A stretch of 64,000 bases of DNA from Agrypnia vestita (GCA_016648135.1 JADDOH010001995.1:1-64000); one strand, 5' to 3'. Positions 43,076 to 55,500 are shown, counted from the first letter of the stretch. The notes: generated from the letters alone by a model not told the origin. Translations and numbers: made by a program.

Positions 43076-43530
43076 TTGGTTCATTTGTGCACTCGTTTTT
43101 GTATTTTTCACAAACTAAATAAATGCCCTCACGTCCGCGCTGATAGACTCGCGCCACTGATTCGAGTTCTCGGAAGGATGTCTAAATTGAGGTCATTTTC
43201 GGTGTTTTTGTATCGGTCCATTTCGGTGGCCGCTTTTTCGGTCCCCGAAATTGAGTCGCGCACCTATTTCTGTGTGAGGAATGTCCCGACCCTCCATAAA
43301 GAAGGACAAAAAACAAAAAGCGTGTAACGAAACAACCGCCCTCAGTTTAAAATGAATGGAACGGTCCAGCGGCCGCCGTCCTTATCTCGCGGTATTAATT
43401 TGCATATTTAAATGGGATCCTGTATTTTAGTCCCGGCGATATTTTATTTGCGGCGGAGCAAGACGCCGGATTTCGCGCTATCGCCGTCTCTTCATCGAAC
43501 GGGAGAGCATTTTAATGTAAAAAATAATTT
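43076..43530. other. GC-richer unique block
   Basis: About 450 bases of clearly higher GC than the surroundings, with no repeat partner in the window. The 83-codon frame at 43,076-43,327 has no known domain. A conserved non-coding or regulatory element is one possibility; a decayed gene is another. Confidence 0.3.
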
Positions 43531-44835
43531 TGTTTAAACTGTGTATTCGAAATATTTTTAACCGTTCGCACACCGCGATAGCATTCCTGCGCGGTCGTAT
43601 TTCAAATATTTTGAAATATCCGGCATGTAAATTGAATTTCTGCGAAATTTTAAATAAAAACAGACTGCGACCTGTCTAAAACAACAGACTATTTTATTTG
43701 TACTTCAGTTTTAAATTAACAAGTTATTAGTTATATGTTAATGAATCTAAAATATTAAAAAACATTTCATTCCCATTATCATATGAATGAACTTACCGTT
43801 TCTGTTAATCCAAATGACCTGCGATAATAATTGTTGAAAAAAAAATTATAATTCTTTACGTTACAATATCCGTCACTATCGCTACCAGACGGCGCTGGTT
43901 GGCGGTGTTCTCACAGCCTTAACTCGCCGCCGAAATGGCGATGTTTACACTCTAACACAAATATACATATATAAATTTAGTACAATGTATATTGCTTTTA
44001 TTAACGGAAATAAATATATGGTAGAGTAGGATTAAGGATAGTTACTATTATAATACAATTTTCGATTTAGCGTTAAAACATTTGTTTTTACAATTAGTTT
44101 CTAATAAGTTATTCAACTCACGCATAAATATTTTCGATGTGTATGACATATTTCCTCTCGCTTTCCTGCAATCTGTGGCAGTGATTATTATTATTATTAT
44201 TAAAAAATTATCGTTTATAAATAAATCAATGTCCAGCAAGTGCCATCACAGTGAAGACACACACTTCCAACAGCCAGCCCTTCTGATTTTATATATATGT
44301 TACGTGGCTGGTGACAAGCGTGTGGATTTTGTAACTTTGATATATTTTTGCTTATATCATCGAAACTATCCAATAAAACTTTTACATTAATGTAAACAAT
44401 AACTACCCTTAATGATTTACATTCTAAAATTTTATGTAATTTATGTGATTATTTTTAAATATTTATTCAAAGTTTTCATACAATATGTATGGTGGCACAC
44501 TAAAGCCATCTATGAAAATAAATAAAAACATATAATTGACCTAACACATTTGTAAACAAAATACGATTTAGATGTATACGGTACCTACCTAGTGCAGCAA
44601 AATTCAATAGTAAATAAATGCACATACATTATCTTTACTCGTATATACACAAAATTTACTTGTATTTACACAAATTTAGACAAAAATAATAATTAATAAA
44701 TATATTAGCTTTTTTAAATATTGATATTAATTTCTGTTGTTGCTCAGTTTATATTTTTAATTGTGAGATGTCAAATGTTACACACATCATATGTGACTAC
44801 TGTAAGGCTCGCTCGTTTTTTTTTTGTTTTTGTTG
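43531..44835. other. No supported gene
   Basis: AT-rich. An ATT microsatellite at 44,186-44,201 and open frames 44,048-44,239 and 44,082-44,390 on opposite strands without motif. Confidence 0.35.
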
Positions 44836-44950
44836 TTGACTCTACTACCAATTCAATGAAAGGATCATTGTCTCGAAACGTGTAGATTATTCAATAAAAA
44901 TTATTTTATACAAGATGTTTTATATCTTCTTCTTCTCATGGCCTGTCCGT

Positions 44951-45303
44951 TTACCCGACATTGGCTATCATGTTGGCTATGCGGACTTTGTTTACTGCGG
45001 CCCGGAACAGCTCCACTGTAGACTGGCCAAACCACTGTCTCAAGTTTTTCAGCCACGAAGTCCTCCTTCTTCCAGGGCCCCGACTTCCGGCAATCTTTCC
45101 CTGCATTATGAGACGCAAGATCTCGTATTTCTCTGGATGTCTCATCACATGTCCTAGATATTTAAGTATTGGATTTTTATTGTTTTAATAACACTTTTCC
45201 TTTATTCATCCGACCCACAACATCTTCATTCGTAACTCTGCCCATCCAGCTTATTTTGAGAATTCTTCTGTAGATCGACATCTCGAATGCCTTAAGTCGC
45301 CTT
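44951..45303 (-). pseudogene. LINE ORF2 C-terminal region
   Basis: From 45,303 on minus: IRRLKAFEMSIYRRILKISW and VTNEDVV, stops, then in another frame MMRHPEKYEILRLIMQGKIA, SRGPGRRRTSWLKNLRQWFG and LFRAAVNKVRIANMIANVG with stop at 44,951. Same family as 18,914-19,339. A Helitron abuts its 5' side at 45,321. Confidence 0.78.
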
Positions 45304-45320
45304 ATCAGTTTTATATATAA

Positions 45321-45772
45321 CTAGCTGGTCGTACCCGGCGTTGCACGAGTTAAGGATTAAGTAAAAAATAAGTTTGTGAGGGAAAACAAAAGGCCGCTGT
45401 TCTCTAAAAAACAATGTTTCCATCTAATGTTAACATAAGTTATTGTAACATAACTGTAATACTTAGATATATGGTATCGAAGAATTTTTTGTAGATATTA
45501 ATGTCCTCTATAAAATATAGTACATTACTTTGCTCTATTGGCAATAATTTCCGCAGCGTACGCAATATAAGGTTTTTTTTTCGTATTTTTTCACATGTTG
45601 GGTTACATTATCGAAGTTTTCATACGGATCCCTAACATTTTTGAAAATATTCTATAGCCTCTGTTCATCAGGGATAATGTAGAATTCTGAATATGAAAGA
45701 ATTTTTCAAATCGGTTCAGTAGTTTCGGGCACACAATCAAATCTTTTCTCTTTATAATATTATTAGTACAGA
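45321..45772 (-). mobile_element. Nonautonomous Helitron, complete ends
   Basis: On minus it starts TCTGTACTAATAATATTATA after an A (45,773) and ends CGACCAGCTAG before a T (45,320). An ACCCGGCG..GCACGAG-type hairpin precedes the end. It is 452 bp without protein. The 3' end matches the element at 22,875-23,276, and the 5' part (GAAACTACTGAACCGATTTG) matches 49,350-49,375. Confidence 0.82.
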
Positions 45773-45779
45773 TATTTTT

Positions 45780-47140
45780 TTAACATAAACATTTAATTTT
45801 TTTTAATTTGTTTTGAAATCTAGCAGAAGTCCCCACCCCGTTGCATTGGCGCGGTGGAGCGCAAACAATTTTGCATGGCAAGTTGCTGTATGCATTATAC
45901 AGCGTTTCTCAAACCTCCGGGGCGGCCGCGCCACCCCGCAGCCGGGGGCCTAATGTGGAACATTAGCCGCGAGCACTTAACGTAAATAGGGTCACCTCAC
46001 TGCTTCGGCTTTTATTACACACACACACACATATAAACACCCGCACACACGCGCGCGGGTGTCCTGGACCCGCGGGCAGACTGCCACTCGAAAGTGTGTC
46101 ATAATACTAAACGTACATAAAAAAATAAACGTACGGCCGTGATTATTGTAATGGGTTTTGTCTTCAGATTTCATGCAAATGTTCCGGCACGTTGTGGGGT
46201 AACGCGGTAGGGATGATAACGTTATTTGCATTAACCTTTCCCACACGGTTCTGAAATTGAAGCACGCACCCCCTTTTATTTATTTCTACGGTTTACACCT
46301 ATTGCGATAAAATAAAAATCTTATACATATCTAGATAACAATGTATGTTATGTATGTAAATATATATGAGCATGCATGATCATTTAAAAATTGTTGTATT
46401 GTTTTTTTTGTTTGCTAGGGGATTTGATTATGCGAGAATAATGCATATGTAAAATTTGCCTTAAATAAACGAAAGGGGAGCATAATTCCGCTTTGATCCA
46501 ATTCTCTCTCATTTACTCATTCTTCTCTCTCATTTTGTTCATCTGTTTACAATTTTTTGCTTCGTGACAGAATGTTTAAAAAAAACATATTTTTGCTAAA
46601 TATATTCCAAATTAAGTAAATATAATTATAAAGTGTATATCAGTATGAACAAAGACATGAATTTATATATGTATTAACATAGTTTAATCAATTAATTTAA
46701 CGATAAAATGTTAACCTATAACCTGTATGAGCTGGCTTAAGTGATCACTCTACACAATTACAAAATGCAACGTCCACCAATTCCATTGTAAGAACATCAA
46801 CACATTATGAAATTTTGAAAGTTCTATATATATTATAATCTAAAAATCTTTATTTTATTTGAATAAACTATGCTAAAGACATCTGTAGTATTTTCTCATG
46901 AACATAGATTTTTCCAGCTGGTTATGATACCTCTATATTTATTATCTTTTTATTACCTGGGACATCGTATAAAAATACTTTCACAAACGTCTCTCATATT
47001 CATAGCTTCATCTCTGTGAGACTTTCATAATTTATCTTAATTCATTAAAACAATAGTTGTGTGAATATTAATTGTATAAGTGCCAAAAATTAGAATATAT
47101 ATTTTAATATAAACTACCCATTGCATGAAGCCGCGTACGA
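45780..47140. other. No supported gene; microsatellite and possible hAT end
   Basis: CAGCGTTTCTCAAACCTCC at 45,900-45,918 looks like a hAT terminal repeat, but no partner was found. An AC repeat lies at 46,015-46,030, then ACGCGCGCG. The frame at 45,992-46,246 (minus) is low-complexity at its end. The rest is AT-rich. Confidence 0.35.
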
Positions 47141-47144
47141 TATG

Positions 47145-47460
47145 CGACTTCATGGCCGCTGCTAAAGAGCGAAGATCGACAATTCGCCAATAACGGCACC
47201 CTGCGTGCTACGCACTACGCTCCCCGCACCGCTCTTCCGTACAAAACATACATGTATTGATAAAAAAAACGTCCGTTTCTTCGAGAAAACATTTTATTTA
47301 GTTGCGTATGGTAAATTCTTATCTCGGAGGAATACGGATAATATGAACTCTACATTTACGAGTAGTATAGTTACAGAGATATTCACATCATGAGGCAGTG
47401 TAAACTCAGTTTACAGAACCGGAGAGGATAGGTTAAGGGAGAAAAAATACGCGCGGTTTT
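47145..47460 (+). repeat. Dispersed repeat, copy 2 of 2
   Basis: TACGCTCCCCGCACCGCTC, TTTCTTCGAGAAAACATTT, GTTACAGAGATATTCACAT and GAACCGGAGAGGA mirror the order at 42,237-42,454. Confidence 0.6.
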
Positions 47461-47464
47461 GTAT

Positions 47465-48420
47465 TGTTTGCCCTTTCGGGCCAAACTGCTCCCGATTAAA
47501 TAATTTCATTCGCAAAGGTACGTGTTTATCACGTGAATGATGATGACCCGTGATTTTAGAGATGTTTTAGGTAGATTTCAGTAGAATTACTAATTATTGT
47601 AATTTTCTGAAAATTTCAAGCAATTTTTCGATCACGAGACTATAGTGATCGAGGTCTACCATGTGTTTTATTTGCCTACCACGACCACGCCACGACCCCT
47701 TGACAAAATATTACGACGTGAGGTTCTGATGCTCCCATCAGAACTCCTCGTCGCCACCAGTTTTGCTCAGTCGGAGAAGAATGGGACTCACCTTACTTCT
47801 ACATTTCAAGCTCAGGGTACTTCCGGTGTCGTGTACGCTGCACTTCAGCTGTCTCTCACTTTAACATATTTTAAGTTGCAACAGTTCAATGACAGGGTTA
47901 TACAACGAAACATTATTGAGATGAATGTGAATTTATTCAAATGAATTTTAAACAGAAATTAATAGTGCCACAGAAGGTGACAATTTTTTATGAAGTATTT
48001 TTGGGAATTTTGCACATCGAAATCCCTTTTTTATACAATAAATTGAGGTGAAAATTTAATTTACCACGCCTCGACATCAGCGCTAGCGGCCGCGTTATGC
48101 AAGGATGAAAAAGACAGTGGAACTAAATACTTTTATACTACTGGCGGTGACGCAGCGCGGGTGTCGGAAACGCTGGCAATCACATTCTGTAGATGATGAA
48201 CATCTGGTCAAAATTTCCATATCACATTTAAAACAATGAAGCTACAATAGGCTGTGCGAATACATTCACTTGGTGACATCGATTTCAGATAACATGTCAA
48301 TTTCTAGCACAAACACCGCTTCCGCACGTACTCAGCAATGTTCCTTTTTTAAAAACAGCACGACCTGATGCACATGTTCTAGTATTTACGGAGTCAGATA
48401 ACACGCAGCTCACTCCAGGC
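47465..48420. other. Unassigned, one 99-codon open frame
   Basis: The plus frame at 47,645-47,944 shows no domain, targeting signal or repeat partner. I list it as unresolved, not as a gene. Confidence 0.25.
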
Positions 48421-48448
48421 GTGATGTGAAGTTGATGATTAGAAAGAA

Positions 48449-48775
48449 TTGGAATACCAGGCAAGTCGTGGTCTTCATTTTACTGGCCTCGCATCTCCCT
48501 TGGATTGCTCCCTTATGGGTCCAGAGAACAACCCCGCCCCGAGGCTTCGGGCTGCCGATGCAGATGACTTCCGGAACATCATCTCTGCAGCTGCCCCCCA
48601 GGCGTTGCAAAGGATGCACCTTTCACTCCACGCTGCGTCACCTGGCCATGGCGCGAAACGCTCGCGTGGAAGAACCCTCTATACGAAAGACATTATTAAT
48701 AACCAATCATGTAATTTCACATGTTATCTTTATGCCACTTCAAATTGCGTCTCTCGGAATGAGCTTACCTATTAA
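48449..48775 (+). CDS. Unrecognised open frame in GC-richer block
   Basis: A 108-codon frame whose first 75 codons lie in a locally GC-rich block. It reads LDCSLMGPENNPAPRLRAAD and APQALQRMHLSLHAASPGHG. An alternative plus frame (48,426-48,779) and a minus frame are also open here, so composition alone may explain it. No domain recognised. Confidence 0.2.
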   Translation: MEYQASRGLHFTGLASPLDCSLMGPENNPAPRLRAADADDFRNIISAAAPQALQRMHLSLHAASPGHGAKRSRGRTLYTKDIINNQSCNFTCYLYATSNCVSRNELTY

Positions 48776-49112
48776 TTAAGGTTCACAGGAAGGCTCACAT
48801 CTTGCGTGCCGAAGTGTCAGATTTCGAATGCGCCATTTTATAATATCGTCCCCGACCGCTGTGAAACTATCTGCAGTAGACCAAAGACATTATTTTTTTT
48901 CCATAGAGTATTCGCGGTACCTACGCGGTTAGAATTCAATTTTGGTGCAGATAGTTAGTGCGGGGATCGATAAATTCATTTCTTTAGATGTTTCGCGAAG
49001 AGGTGTGACGAACAGAGGTTGCTACGTCACAATATCTATAATATATAACCAAATATACTTTGTGCATCAGGTAGTATTTTAAAAGAAATATTTCTAAAAT
49101 AATACTATTAAA

Positions 49113-49285
49113 ATGGTGTATTACACGTTGGTGCAGTCCCTCTTACAGTATGGTATTATTGGGTGGGGAATGGCTTACAAGTTCATCGTACAGCCATTAA
49201 TTATATTACAAAAATAATCATTAAAACTTTTCCTAAAAAAATCTTATGACTTTTCTACTGGAGATGTATTTCATGATTTTAAAGA
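49113..49285 (+). pseudogene. LINE reverse transcriptase crumb
   Basis: MVYYTLVQSLLQYGIIGWGM and AYKFIVQPLIILQK are the post-thumb region of a Jockey-like LINE (YYALxxSxxxYGIIxWGG). A stop follows at about 49,219. Confidence 0.65.
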
Positions 49286-49293
49286 TTTGATTT

Positions 49294-49430
49294 TCTATAC
49301 TAATATATAAAGAGGTAATGTTTGTAAGTTTGGATGTAGAAGGTTACCTCAGAAACTACTCATCCGATTTCAAAAATTCTTTTACCAATTTGGAATCACT
49401 TTTCAGGATGGATAAAGGATGTGAAAAAAT
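49294..49430 (+). mobile_element. Helitron 5' end fragment
   Basis: TCTATACTAATATATAAAGA and CAGAAACTACTCATCCGATT match the 5' part of the Helitron at 45,321-45,772. It interrupts the LINE fragment just before it. No 3' CTAG end was fixed with confidence. Confidence 0.6.
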
Positions 49431-49590
49431 TAAAAATATGTTTTAATGCAGTCACCGAGGATTACAGATTTACCATCTACTGAAATCTAGATTTTATGTA
49501 TCTAATACCTTCCAGAATCATGTTTCCTATAAATTTATTGAATATGTTTCCTATAAAATCTCGAATTCTGTTCATTATAAATTAGAAATC
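49428..49590 (+). repeat. Dispersed repeat, copy 2 of 2
   Basis: AATGCAGTCACCGAGGATTA, GAAATCTAGATTTTATGTAT and TTTCCTATAAAATCTCGAAT match 18,770-18,890. Confidence 0.55.
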
Positions 49591-49599
49591 CTCAAATTT

Positions 49600-51435
49600 T
49601 TGGATATTGCTGGCTTTCCTTTTATACCCTACATAAATTATTCCGTTAAAATAAAACAGCTTTTCGCGATGACCTATTTTACAACTGAAGTCGACGAAAA
49701 AATGGTCGAGCGATGCGTTTTTTACAAACGCTGCCTTGACGGTAAGAGATATTTAAATACTTTCTGTAGGGAAGTTACAGAACTCAAAACGTTCTATAAA
49801 AAAGTCCTGGACAACATTTATCTATATGTCAATATTAACATACAAATTACGAAAAATTTCTCTGTTACTCTACTTTTACAAAATTATACAAAACCACCGC
49901 CATATGCCAAACCTAAAAATATTATTTCATAAATAAATCCCACCCCTTAGAGTGTATATGTATAAGTACAAGTATAATCAATATGTTTGATACGAAACTT
50001 TTGATATATTTATAATTATAATAAAATTTCAGAATCTGGACAAGTGTTGATATTTATGAAATAATGTAATTTTAAATTTACCGCTCGTTGTGCAAACAAT
50101 ATTGTATGCATTAAAAGTTGTTTTTGCTAGCATTGTTGTATTAATTAGATTTGAATTTGATTTACACTTTCATTGTGAATCATAATGAATGTGTCGATGC
50201 GCGGGAGTGGTGGGGAAAATTGCCGCGAAATTTCGTTAAATATTTGGCGGGAATAATTCACGTTATAGCATTTATCAAAAAAAAATATTTTGATGTCGAA
50301 TAAATTTTGCACAATACCTAACTAACAATGGATAAGTTTCATTGTGTTGATAATGCCATATTTTATTTTATGAAATTAAAATATAGACTATAAATAATAA
50401 ATGAGTGAAAAAATTGTTGAAATCTGTCAATAAATAACATAGAAAAATAATATTAAATTTAGCGTATTTTAGTGCGGAATGATTGACCGACACGCGCCTG
50501 TGACATCACGAGCCGCATGTACACCGGGTACTAAAGATGACGTCACGCGACTCCACCGGACGGAACAAAATTATTCGTGCAAAACGCAAATTTAAAAATT
50601 CAATAAATTTATTGGTTTTTGAGATATCTTAATTTTACTTTCAGGATTTTGTTCAATTTTATTCACATTTTCATTTTCATTCATTGATAAAAAAGGAAAC
50701 TTCTTCATTACTTTAAGGCACGCTCATTCCTCTTTAAAATTAATTAATTACGTTTAAGATGATTCAACAAGAAAAGATCATCAATAGGGGTCCAGCCATT
50801 ATCATTCGGGCCCCCTTCGGTGGTCGTATGTTACGAGTTACATGAACGACATCTTTTCCAATTTTTTAATTTGCAATTTTTAATTTTAAGTACCCACTAA
50901 TGTAGGACCCTACAGTTTTCGTGTAAAGTGCCCGTTAAGTAAAAATTTTACAAACGTGATGTTATATATCCATTTTTATTATTTTTATTTAATGCAATAT
51001 CGCTGCTCAAGCCACTCCGTCATTTCTGACAACAATTGTGACACCATTTTTGACAACGTTAATAATTTACAGTATGATTGGACAAGTTACATGGTAGGTA
51101 CCTACCTAAAAATGTATAAGTAACTTGGTATTCATCTAGTTATACATCGACTAGAAACAATTTATAACTAGATAAATATAAAATTCACAATTATTGTGTG
51201 ATGACATTATTAATCTAATTAACAAGAATATACTTTGTTTACATCACTAATTTGTTTAAAATGCCAACATATTTAATAAATTAAATATTATAAATAACCA
51301 GGTCCTCTTTGTAAAAAGTAACTCTTTCTCTATTATCTTTTAAATTTGTCTACATATAAGTACTTAATCATTTATTAATCTCCCATATAATTTTTATTAA
51401 TTATGTTAATTTCTAAAGCCGATTTTTAATTTTTA
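49600..51435. other. No supported gene
   Basis: A 110-codon frame at 49,600-49,932 is unrecognised. At 50,470-50,570 a less AT-rich stretch with GACATCAC and GACGTCAC stands next to a low-complexity tail. The rest is AT-rich. Confidence 0.3.
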
Positions 51436-51444
51436 GTATACGTT

Positions 51445-51520
51445 GTAACCTGATGATGGGACCATTGGCCCCGAAACGTGTTGGTATTTTCAATAAACGT
51501 ACGTGTCGGTACTATTGTGA
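51445..51520 (+). ncRNA. Hammerhead-like CTGATGA...CGAAAC motif
   Basis: CTGATGA (51,450-51,456), then GGGACCATTGGCCCC, a hairpin with a short loop, then GAAACGTG (51,473) and TTTTCAATAAACG. Same order as at 5,762. A diverged relative at 44,857-44,900 shares CGAAACGTGT and TTCAATAAA. Probably a Penelope-type or SINE end. Activity uncertain. Confidence 0.35.
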
Positions 51521-51524
51521 ATAA

Positions 51525-53640
51525 AAAAATATATTTTATTCGACAATTGCATTAGTGTGGATTGCACTGATAAAAGTGTGACCGACGTACAAACGGCGAA
51601 CATTATTTAAAACTTGATTTGGTGATAATTGCCAATTGAGTAACAGAGCGGTGGTAGCAAATTGCGACCCCAAGGGAAAATACCGGGCACACACATTTGT
51701 TTAACGGTATACAAATATTTTTATTTGCTTCCCTACCTCTACTTTTAGAGGTATCGAAGTGTAGCACCTCCGGGGTCCAACATCACACAGATTTTTCTTA
51801 ACTACACCTGGGCACACTTCTTATTTGCTCTTCTCGTCTGCTTTCCTAACTCTAACCCTTCCCATGATTGTTTAGGTCTCGGATGCTGTATCTATACATT
51901 TATATCTAAGTGAGTTAACACTGCTTCAAGAGGGCTACTTCGTTTCAGGTAATTGACCCAAATAAAATAATGGCTCTATTCTCAATTTTTGACAAAGAAA
52001 TGCTTTCGAAAAACGAATATGAGTAACTAGTTTTAACCACAGAGTACAAAAATGTACAGAGATTATTATTAAACATTATTTAGGAGATAGGAAAGGGTTA
52101 CAGTGGAAGAATGTCCCCCTAGTGTATATCTAAGACTCATTTATCCTGCAATTAAAGTATGTAACATACAATCGCAATTGTATATTGTATATATGCAATC
52201 GCAATTGCATATTGTATACATGTATTCTCGTCACAATTTACTGTGACGTGAATTTATTGTGACCTTAAGATTAAAAGGCATCAAAGCCTTTAGCACTCGC
52301 TACATATACATATTTCGTCAAATATATATACTTAGCTGAGATAAACATAATTAGTACTAAAGTGTCGCAAGGTAAGGAAAGAAAGAAGTGCTTTGATGAG
52401 TCCTTGAGTAGCTTTCCTATGTTTAAGGGGAGAGGATGATGATGATAATGACGACGATGAGAGAAAAAAACGCAATAAAAAATAAACTATGTTATTTAAT
52501 GATTAAATGGTTTTGTGTCCATATTTCTGGAAAGGATCTCATTCCATGTATCGTGCCGACATTTGTTAGATAACCTTTTTCAAGTTATGTATTTGTCTGA
52601 ATATTGAGGTTATATAGGTTATTCAATATGAGATATCAATCGTATAATCAAGGTTTCGATTCGTTCTATTTTTGTTGACAATGGGACTGTTATTATTACA
52701 AATTCAAGCTGAATTGATTTTTCTCATCCATACAAAAGTGTGCTGTCTTATTAGATAAAATATACTCTTTCCGAAATATAACTTTATTTCACTCCACCTC
52801 TTTAATTTCGCTAATTCTAACACCCGTCTTAGGTCTATTATAACTTGGTCCACGAAATGAGACACAAACTCAGAGATCTAGTTGAAATAATTTTTACCAT
52901 CATACATTTACATGTATTCATATTTTCGAGACTCAAATGTGTGTTTAAATGTCACCTAATACATCAAACAGCTACATGACTGATTACATTAACTTGTCGA
53001 AATTTTATCCCTTTTTAATGCTGCTATGGAGATTTAAATCCAACCAAGTATGACTTGACATACGGAACATCACTGGTCAATGGAGCAGCTTTATTTGAAG
53101 TTTTACTAACAACCATGAAGTAATGGGCAATATGACGAATATCTTGGACATGGAGACAACGAAAGATGTTTCCATGCACCTTTAAGGAAGCAGAATTTGC
53201 ATCTCAAAATTGTCTCGAATTGAAAATTTCTTCATTGAGTCAATCGTAAAAATATCCTTTATAGGTTTGCTGCCAATTGTCCCTTTCGGAACCATTCGAG
53301 AATCTTCTGCAAGCGAGCCTCAAGCCTGAAAGACGAATGTAGACTGAAATTACGACAGGTACCATTCCTGACGAGTGAATCACGGACACTCACGCATGAT
53401 CGTTATAATCGCATTGATGTTTTATGTTTAGTTAAAACATTCATATTGTGAACGATTCACAAAATTAAACAATGACAGCTAATTAAACAAATCATGTAAA
53501 TACACCGTGGTATTTGTAACTTTTGTGTGTATATTAATAATATAAGTCTTTGAACAATCGTTTATGAAAATCTTGCTTTGTACTTGAGAGTTTGAATAAT
53601 GCGGCTTTATTAAATGTATCACTCGCAAATTGTTTTATTT
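51525..53640. other. No supported gene
   Basis: AT-rich. A short tandem duplication of TGCAATCGCAATTGCATATT-type sequence at 52,166-52,222 and a GATGATGATGATAAT repeat at about 52,434-52,455 that may be a LINE tail. Confidence 0.3.
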
Positions 53641-53790
53641 GATATTAGCTATTTATACCCGACGTTGCATGGATTAGGACGGACGGACAGACGGACGTAC
53701 GTACGGACAGACAAACAACGAAATTATTATAATTAGCATTCGCCCTGACCCCGGACGAAGTTTGAGATACGCGAAACCGGTTGGCGTTGT
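53641..53790. repeat. GACG microsatellite and CGAAAC-type terminus
   Basis: GACGGACGGACAGACGGACG at 53,679-53,698 is a simple repeat preceded by TACCCGACGTTGCATGG, like the Helitron 3' end in reverse. CCCTGACCCCGGACGAAGTT then GCGAAACCGG at 53,743-53,784 resembles the ribozyme-like motif of the Penelope ends. Confidence 0.35.
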
Positions 53791-53929
53791 ATTTAATGAT
53801 ATTCCGACTTTTATATAACACGTTTTGTTCACATTACTGGTATATAGTATGATACAATTAAATTAAATACAAATTGAAAATATTCTGTGAGTTAACAATT
53901 GTGCACCGTATTTTTTTTTATTTTCGCGT

Positions 53930-54375
53930 CAATCCGCGTCTGATCGTGTCTCAATATTGGCGTGAATGGTCATTACGATCCTGGAGCCAGGCTGCAATAA
54001 GTCGCGACAGACAATCTCGTTTCAATAAGGGCAGCGTGAAAATAGACTTCCCGGGATGCGTGTGTTGGGGCGCGCGACACGCGGCACCACCACCACCGCG
54101 GCGGGGCGTCTGGACTCGACGGCGAAGGCACCAAATTGCCACCGAACGAAGAAACGACAGCAGTTGACAAAATGGCGGACGGGCAAATTATCCGCGGGAA
54201 AGAGCCCGCCGGATCTGGAATGGCGGAAAACGGCCAGATAAATGTTTCATCCGACCCCCGCTCGCGACAAATAGAGCGGACATTGTCTCCCGCGCGGTGA
54301 AAGTCACCCCTAGGCAGGGCTTTGATTGCGCCCCCCACCCCTCCGTCCACCCGACGCGTTCCAGCGAATAATGGA
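53930..54375. other. GC-rich block, CpG-rich
   Basis: The most GC-rich block of the window. Four overlapping frames on both strands (61-150 codons) are open, which is expected from composition. CACCACCACCACCGCGGCGG is low-complexity. No motif supports a protein. It could be a promoter-associated or conserved element. Confidence 0.35.
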
Positions 54376-54479
54376 TCAGGTCCTCTAATATAATATACTG
54401 TCCAGGATTTTACATCACTCTGCACATTCTACAATAAATTGGAAATTGCTAGTGGTGTCTCCGCAAGCAATTAATAAAA

Positions 54480-55128
54480 ACTTATGTGTGGAGTATTTTG
54501 CTGCATGGATGTGAGACATGGTGCATTGGCGACAGAGAATAAAAACGGTTAGAAGCCTTCGAGATGTGGACCTGCAGACGTGCCTTAGGAATTTCCTGAG
54601 GAGACCACATTACGAATGAAGAGGTTCTCAGCAGGATCGACGAAACCAGGCACATGATGAATACCATCTCGAAAAAGTATGCAAAATGGATGGGACATAT
54701 ATTAAACCATGAAAATTTGCTCAAAACTATACTGGAGGGAATGGTAGAGGGAAAGTTTGCCAGTGGGCGCCCTTGCCGTGAATATCTTGAGCAAGTGTGC
54801 CAAGATATGAATTGTGCCTCCTACTCAGAGCTGAAGAGGATCGCCGGAGACCGAGCAGAATGGAGAAGGAGATGTGCTTTGCTGCAAACCAATCCCACGG
54901 ATTGAAACCCAATCACCTAATTCTTTCAGGCACTCCCAACTACTATAGTACTCAATTTTAATTCCATTTCTTGTATGCCACCTAGTAAATAAGTAATAGT
55001 AAATAAGTTTTTTCTTTTCTAGCAGTAAGTTGTTTTGTAAGATAATAATTTTTCTGTGTAAAGCGCCCTTGAGGTGAGTATTCGTGAAAACGGCGCTATA
55101 TAAGTTATTCAATTATTATTATTATTAA
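54480..55128 (+). pseudogene. LINE ORF2 C-terminus and 3' UTR
   Basis: One frame from 54,480: TYVWSILLHGCETWCIGDRE, stop, KRLEAFEMWTCRRALGIS, stop, then HITNEEVLSRIDETRHMMNT and on to SGRPCREYLEQVCQ and LQTNPTD with stop at 54,905. The two in-frame stops show decay. The 3' UTR holds GTGTAAAGCGCCCTTGAGGT and ends in an ATT microsatellite at 55,113-55,128. The same 3' terminus lies in opposite orientation at 56,328-56,405. Confidence 0.8.
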
Positions 55129-55139
55129 GGAAGAAAAGT

Positions 55140-55500
55140 GGTGTCTGGAGTACACGGAAATAAATCGGAAACTTCTCGATCATATTCAAAACTTCGCGAA
55201 ATGACATTCTATATATAAGGGGTGACAGGACCACTGCGCGAGTCAGTTGTATTTGACAACCACGAGAAGTCATAGATAAAGCGAACCAGACAGCGACCGG
55301 AGATTTTAGTGCAGATATTCACCAGCCTACTGACATATGAGAAATGTTTGATAATGATCAGAGCGATACGAAATACTAAAATCAGATTTTCTAGATACAA
55401 GTGGAAGATTCTCGAGTGACTAGTGCGAGACTCAATGCGATTTACAGAATAGATCTCACAATATGCAATAGTAAATATTGTAGCATGTAATATATTCTTA
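55140..55500 (+). repeat. LTR-like block, copy 2 of 2
   Basis: ACTTCGCGAAATGACATTC, a TATATATAAGG box, GCGCGAGTCAGTTGTATTT, GTGCGAGACTC and CAGAATAGATCTCACA parallel the LTR-like block at 35,150-35,420. The order suits an LTR promoter and R region. No adjoining pol. Confidence 0.35.

Noticed and set aside
45900..45918. hAT transposon (CAGCGTTTCTCAAAC end)
   Set aside because: No inverted partner or 8-bp target duplication found, and no transposase; left as a note only.
53951..54425. 63- and 150-codon minus-strand frames in the GC-rich block
   Set aside because: All frames are open there because GC-rich DNA has few stops; proline/arginine-rich products with no domain.
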